Positions 60,808-64,000 of a stretch of 64,000 nucleotides of DNA are shown here, one piece after another. The stretch spans positions 3,038,001 to 3,102,000 of the forward strand of contig NZ_CP045488.1 of NCBI RefSeq assembly GCF_009392895.1. Direction: 5' to 3'. Positions within the stretch are counted from its first letter, which is position 1. Each line of letters starts with the position of its first letter. The DNA comes from Natronorubrum aibiense. Lineage in GTDB: Archaea > Halobacteriota > Halobacteria > Halobacteriales > Natrialbaceae. The notes below the pieces were generated by a model that was given only the letters and a program-made list of their open reading frames with translations, was not told where the DNA came from and did no database searches. The translations under genes were made by a program, and so were the position numbers.

Positions 60808-62827
60808 ACGCAACTCCAACGCGGATCGATTCCGCAAACAGGCGATCGCCAGCGACTTAGAGGAGCCGGTTACGGAGGCCAGAAACCTGGCCCAAAAGCT
60901 CGGCCTCGAGCCGTACCCAGTCAAGTACTGGATCATCGACTACGACGAGATGAACGAACTCATCGCCTACGGAGGGTTCCAGAGTCGATACCCTCACTGG
61001 CGGTGGGGGATGCAGTACGACAAGCAACAGAAACAGGGCCAGTACGGCGGCGGAAAGGCCTTCGAAATCGTCAACAACGACAACCCGGCCCACGCGTTCC
61101 TCCAGGAGTCGAACACGATCGCCGACCAGAAGGCCGTCATCACCCACGTCGAAGCCCACTCCGACTTCTTCGCGAACAACGAGTGGTTCGGCCTCTTTAC
61201 CGGCGGTCGGGTCGACGAAGACGCGGTCAACGCCGCGGCCATGCTCGAGCGCCACGCCCGGGCGATCGACGAGTACATGTCCGATCCCGAGATCGACCGT
61301 GCGGCGGTCGAAAAGTGGATCGACCACTGTCTCAGCCTCGAGGACAACATCGACCAGCATCAGGTGTTCAAACGGCGACTCGACGTCGACGGCCCGGCCG
61401 ACGCGATCGACGAGGACATCGCGGAGAAACTGGACGAACTCGGCCTCTCCGACGAGATCAAAGGCGAGGTCTTCGACGACGAGTGGCTCGAGAAACTCGA
61501 GGAGAACGACGTCCAGACGACGTTCCCCGAGGTACCCCAGAAAGACCTCCTCGCGTTCGTCCGCGAACACGGCAAGCAGTACGACGACGAGTCGGGACGG
61601 GCGGTCGAGATGGAAGCGTGGCAACGCGACATCCTCGATATGATGCGGGCGGAGGCGTACTACTTCGCCGCCCAGAAGATGACGAAGGTGATGAACGAAG
61701 GCTGGGCTGCCTACTGGGAGTCGACGATGATGACCGACGAGACCTTCGCCGGCGACGACGAGTTCATGAACTACGCCGATCACATGGCGAAGGTGCTCGC
61801 CTCCGGCGGGCTCAACCCCTACAGCCTCGGGATGGAGCTCTGGGAGTACGTCGAAAACCGAACGAACCGCCGCGAGGTCTTAGAACGCCTGCTGCGCATC
61901 GAGGGCATCTCCTGGCGGAACCTGATGGACGTCGTCGACTTCGAGGGCGTCCTCGAGACGCTCGAGGCACCCGACGCGATCGATACGATCACCGCCGAGA
62001 CGCTCGACGACATCGAGGCCATGCCCGACGAGTGGGTCGACCACGAGGCGCTTGCAGCGGCCAGAGCGGGTGAGATCGATGTCGACCAGTATCCCTGGAA
62101 GGTGTTGACCTACGAGGGGCTGGCCCGACGGCACTACTCGCTGGTTAAACGCCAACACCGCGGCTTCCTGACTCGAGTCAGCCAGCAGGAGCTAGAGCAG
62201 ATTGGCCGCTATCTCTTCGACGACGCACGCTACGAGAGCGTCGAGGAGGCGCTCGCGGACGTCGAGTTCACCGCGGGTTGGGATCGGATGTTCGACATCC
62301 GGGAGAGTCACAACGACGTGACGTTCCTCGATGAGTTCCTGACACAAGAGTTCATCACGGAGAACAACTACTTCACCTACGAACACTCCAAGGCGACCGG
62401 CCAGTTCCACGTCGCAAGCGACGCGGCCGAGGACGTCAAAAAGAAACTGCTCTTGCAGTTTACCAACTTCGGGAAGCCGACGATCGCGGTCTACGACGGC
62501 AACTACAACAACGCGAACGAACTCCTGTTGGGCCACCAGTACAACGGCGTCATGCTCGATCTGGGACAGGCCCGCGAGACGCTCAAACGTATCTTCGAGT
62601 TGTGGGGCCGACCGGTGAACCTGCTGACGATCGTCAAGGAGGTCGACGACCACGATATCGAGGTGGCGAAACGTCGAAACCGCGAACCCGAACCCGAAGA
62701 GCGCGGGAAACTGCTCCGATACGACGGCTCCGAGGTGACGATCGAGGACGTGCCGTGGGACGAGGTCGACCATCTCGCGGCCGACGACGTCGATTACGAC
62801 ACCAAGCCGGACGAGTGGCTCGCTTGA
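60800..62827 (+). CDS. SpoVR family protein
   Basis: A 675-residue soluble protein of the SpoVR/YcgB family, which in Bacillus affects spore cortex and elsewhere follows PrkA and YeaH. Conserved blocks are [89 protein letters not shown] and [14 protein letters not shown]. His/Glu residues there could bind metal. ATG 60800 is chosen over GTG 60791 because GGAGG (60786-60790) is properly spaced only for the ATG. Haloarchaea do not sporulate, so the shared role is probably stress or stationary-phase signalling. Confidence 0.93.
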   Translation: MSKRNSNADRFRKQAIASDLEEPVTEARNLAQKLGLEPYPVKYWIIDYDEMNELIAYGGFQSRYPHWRWGMQYDKQQKQGQYGGGKAFEIVNNDNPAHAFLQESNTIADQKAVITHVEAHSDFFANNEWFGLFTGGRVDEDAVNAAAMLERHARAIDEYMSDPEIDRAAVEKWIDHCLSLEDNIDQHQVFKRRLDVDGPADAIDEDIAEKLDELGLSDEIKGEVFDDEWLEKLEENDVQTTFPEVPQKDLLAFVREHGKQYDDESGRAVEMEAWQRDILDMMRAEAYYFAAQKMTKVMNEGWAAYWESTMMTDETFAGDDEFMNYADHMAKVLASGGLNPYSLGMELWEYVENRTNRREVLERLLRIEGISWRNLMDVVDFEGVLETLEAPDAIDTITAETLDDIEAMPDEWVDHEALAAARAGEIDVDQYPWKVLTYEGLARRHYSLVKRQHRGFLTRVSQQELEQIGRYLFDDARYESVEEALADVEFTAGWDRMFDIRESHNDVTFLDEFLTQEFITENNYFTYEHSKATGQFHVASDAAEDVKKKLLLQFTNFGKPTIAVYDGNYNNANELLLGHQYNGVMLDLGQARETLKRIFELWGRPVNLLTIVKEVDDHDIEVAKRRNREPEPEERGKLLRYDGSEVTIEDVPWDEVDHLAADDVDYDTKPDEWLA

Positions 62828-62902
62828 TATTTATTTTGTTCATCGACGTTCGAATCAAATCCCGGAAAGCTTTTACCGTCGATCACACATCCTCGGGACG
62901 TA

Positions 62903-63934
62903 ATGGATGGGCATGGGGGGAAGACGATGCAGCAGCGACGAACCGCTGGGGACGCGTTCGAGCTGCCGTCAGTTCTCGCACAACTCGATACGGATGATCC
63001 GACCGAGCAGCGGGCGGCCGTCGAAACGATCCACGACGCCATAGGAGACCAGCCGAAGGCGTGTATTCCGACTGTTCCGAAACTCCGCGGACTGCTCGAG
63101 CAGCCCTCGTTCGACGACCACGAACGGGTTGCGTACTGTCTGGCTGAACTCGCAGCCGAATCGCCGTCCGACGTCGCGCCGTCGGTCGACGTGCTCGTCT
63201 CGTTTGCTGCGGACAACCCGACCGAGCCGGCGACGCGCGAACTCCTTCGCGGACTCGAGACGCTCGCGGCCGAACAGTCGGCTGCCGTCGTCGATCACGT
63301 CGAGACGCTCGCGGCGATCGTCGACCGCCGTTCGAACGACGACCGCTGGGGCGTTCGTGTCTTCGCACAGCTCTCGAGGGAGCGGCCGGCGGCGCTCGAG
63401 CCGGCCGTCCCCGTACTGACCGATGCACTGGCGACGACTCCGGAAGTCAACGGGACGCCGGCGTTGTCGGCGCTGGGCCGACTGTCAAAATCCGAAGCAT
63501 CGCTGCCGACGCTCGAGTTCGTCGAGCACGCGGTGGCGCTGATCGACCACGACGAGGCCTCGCTGCGGAACAACGCCATCGGCTGTCTCGCCGATGTCGC
63601 CTACGTCGCACCCAGCGCAGTCGAACCGGCTCGAACCGAGCTCACGGACGCCCTCGAGTGCGACGACCCGGACACGCGAGCCAACGCCGCGGTCGCGCTC
63701 GCTCGCATCGCTATCGAGTCGCCGGTGACGATCGAAGACGCACGCGAGTCGCTGCTCGCATTACTCGAGGACGATCACGAGCGCGTACGGGCGAGCGCGT
63801 GCGTTGCGCTCGGCCACGGCGGCCTCGAGGCGGCCGCGGATCGGCTCGCGGCGCTCGCGAGTTCGGATCCATCCTCGACCGTCCGTGAGCGGGCCGACTG
63901 GGCTCTGGCTCGCGTCTCGGAGACCCCAAACTAG
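62903..63934 (+). CDS. HEAT-repeat scaffold protein
   Basis: A 343-residue soluble protein made of ~35-40-residue helical HEAT repeats. Examples are DDPTEQRAAVETIHDAIGD, SFDDHERVAYCLAELAAESPSDVAPSVDVLVSFAADN, DEASLRNNAIGCLADVAYVAPSAVEPARTELTDALECDDPDTRANAAVALARIAIESP and DDHERVRASACVALGHGGLEAAADRLAALASSDPSSTVRERADWALARV. It is likely a protein-protein interaction scaffold. It lies 75 nt after spoVR with a weak TATA-like TTTTACCG upstream, so it may have a separate promoter. Confidence 0.85.
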   Translation: MDGHGGKTMQQRRTAGDAFELPSVLAQLDTDDPTEQRAAVETIHDAIGDQPKACIPTVPKLRGLLEQPSFDDHERVAYCLAELAAESPSDVAPSVDVLVSFAADNPTEPATRELLRGLETLAAEQSAAVVDHVETLAAIVDRRSNDDRWGVRVFAQLSRERPAALEPAVPVLTDALATTPEVNGTPALSALGRLSKSEASLPTLEFVEHAVALIDHDEASLRNNAIGCLADVAYVAPSAVEPARTELTDALECDDPDTRANAAVALARIAIESPVTIEDARESLLALLEDDHERVRASACVALGHGGLEAAADRLAALASSDPSSTVRERADWALARVSETPN

Positions 63935-63961
63935 TGGTCGCTGGCCCGCGTCGGGGTCCGT

Positions 63962-64000
63962 ATGACACGGACGACGTTTTCGGTCGAGACCGACTCTTGG
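63962..64000 (+). CDS. Start of an unidentified gene, cut by the window end
   Basis: An ATG at 63962 opens a frame that runs to the window end and reads MTRTTFSVETDSW. Thirteen residues are too few to identify it. It begins 27 nt after the HEAT-repeat gene stop, so co-transcription is possible. Confidence 0.35.
   Translation, partial: MTRTTFSVETDSW

Noticed and set aside
1-64000. tRNA/rRNA genes and CRISPR arrays
   Set aside because: I looked for T-loop-like GGTTCRANNCC motifs on both strands and for regularly spaced direct repeats, and found none convincing. A covariance-model search would settle the tRNA question.

Overview
The window is chromosomal DNA from a halophilic archaeon (class Halobacteria). 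Three things point there: high GC with strongly Asp/Glu-rich proteins, archaeal information-processing genes (TFB, Rpo11/RpoL, Dph2, GatCA), and TATA boxes lying about 25-27 nt upstream of start codons, which implies leaderless mRNAs. Haloarchaeal-type families (double DUF7344-like regulator, HTH_10 regulator, amphi-Trp, DUF5805/DUF5820-like, salactin-type actin) fit as well. A Natrialba/Natrinema-type relative is plausible but is inference. I saw no rRNA, tRNA, CRISPR array or transposase.

Layout. 1-5.5 kb: end of a PH-domain membrane protein, fumarase, a small zinc-finger protein, a protoglobin, and a tyrosine recombinase with its DUF5805-type partner, set in AT-richer spacers. 5.9-10.3 kb (minus): a divergent HisG-fold protein, a very acidic coiled-coil protein, a metallo-beta-lactamase-fold hydrolase and a regulator. 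10.5-14.8 kb: dph2, a four-helix membrane protein followed by an actin homolog (salactin/volactin type), a zinc ribbon and a METTL5-type methyltransferase. 14.8-18.1 kb (minus): a three-gene ABC exporter operon. 18.5-24.5 kb: rhomboid protease, rpoL, a zinc-ribbon/CAP-like protein, hisF, small proteins and a sulfite-oxidase-like enzyme.

24.5-37.2 kb holds the menaquinone pathway: menF-menD, then menB, then menA-menC-menE. It is interrupted twice. The first interruption is a decayed tract with two pseudogenes (27.7-29.2 kb). The second is a secreted DyP-like / P19-like / cohesin-like trio that looks iron-related. MenB itself carries an in-frame insert built from three consecutive DNA palindromes, the most unusual sequence feature here.

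37.3-45.7 kb: BCCT transporter, NRDE/TANGO2 protein, winged-helix protein, gatCA, tfb, a 41-residue mini zinc protein, an epoxide-hydrolase-like enzyme, an HTH_10 regulator and a cupin. 46.0-50.0 kb: a respiratory four-cluster Fe-S protein and an NrfD quinone-binding membrane protein, with two paralogous small membrane proteins but no molybdoenzyme catalytic subunit nearby. 50.1-54.5 kb: Mrp ATPase, amphi-Trp protein, a PHP hydrolase coupled to an incomplete asparagine-synthetase-like protein, UPF0179 and DUF5820. 55.1-62.8 kb: a tight operon of two different PrkA kinases, a DUF444 (YeaH/YhbH) VWA protein and SpoVR. A HEAT-repeat protein and the first codons of one more gene close the window.
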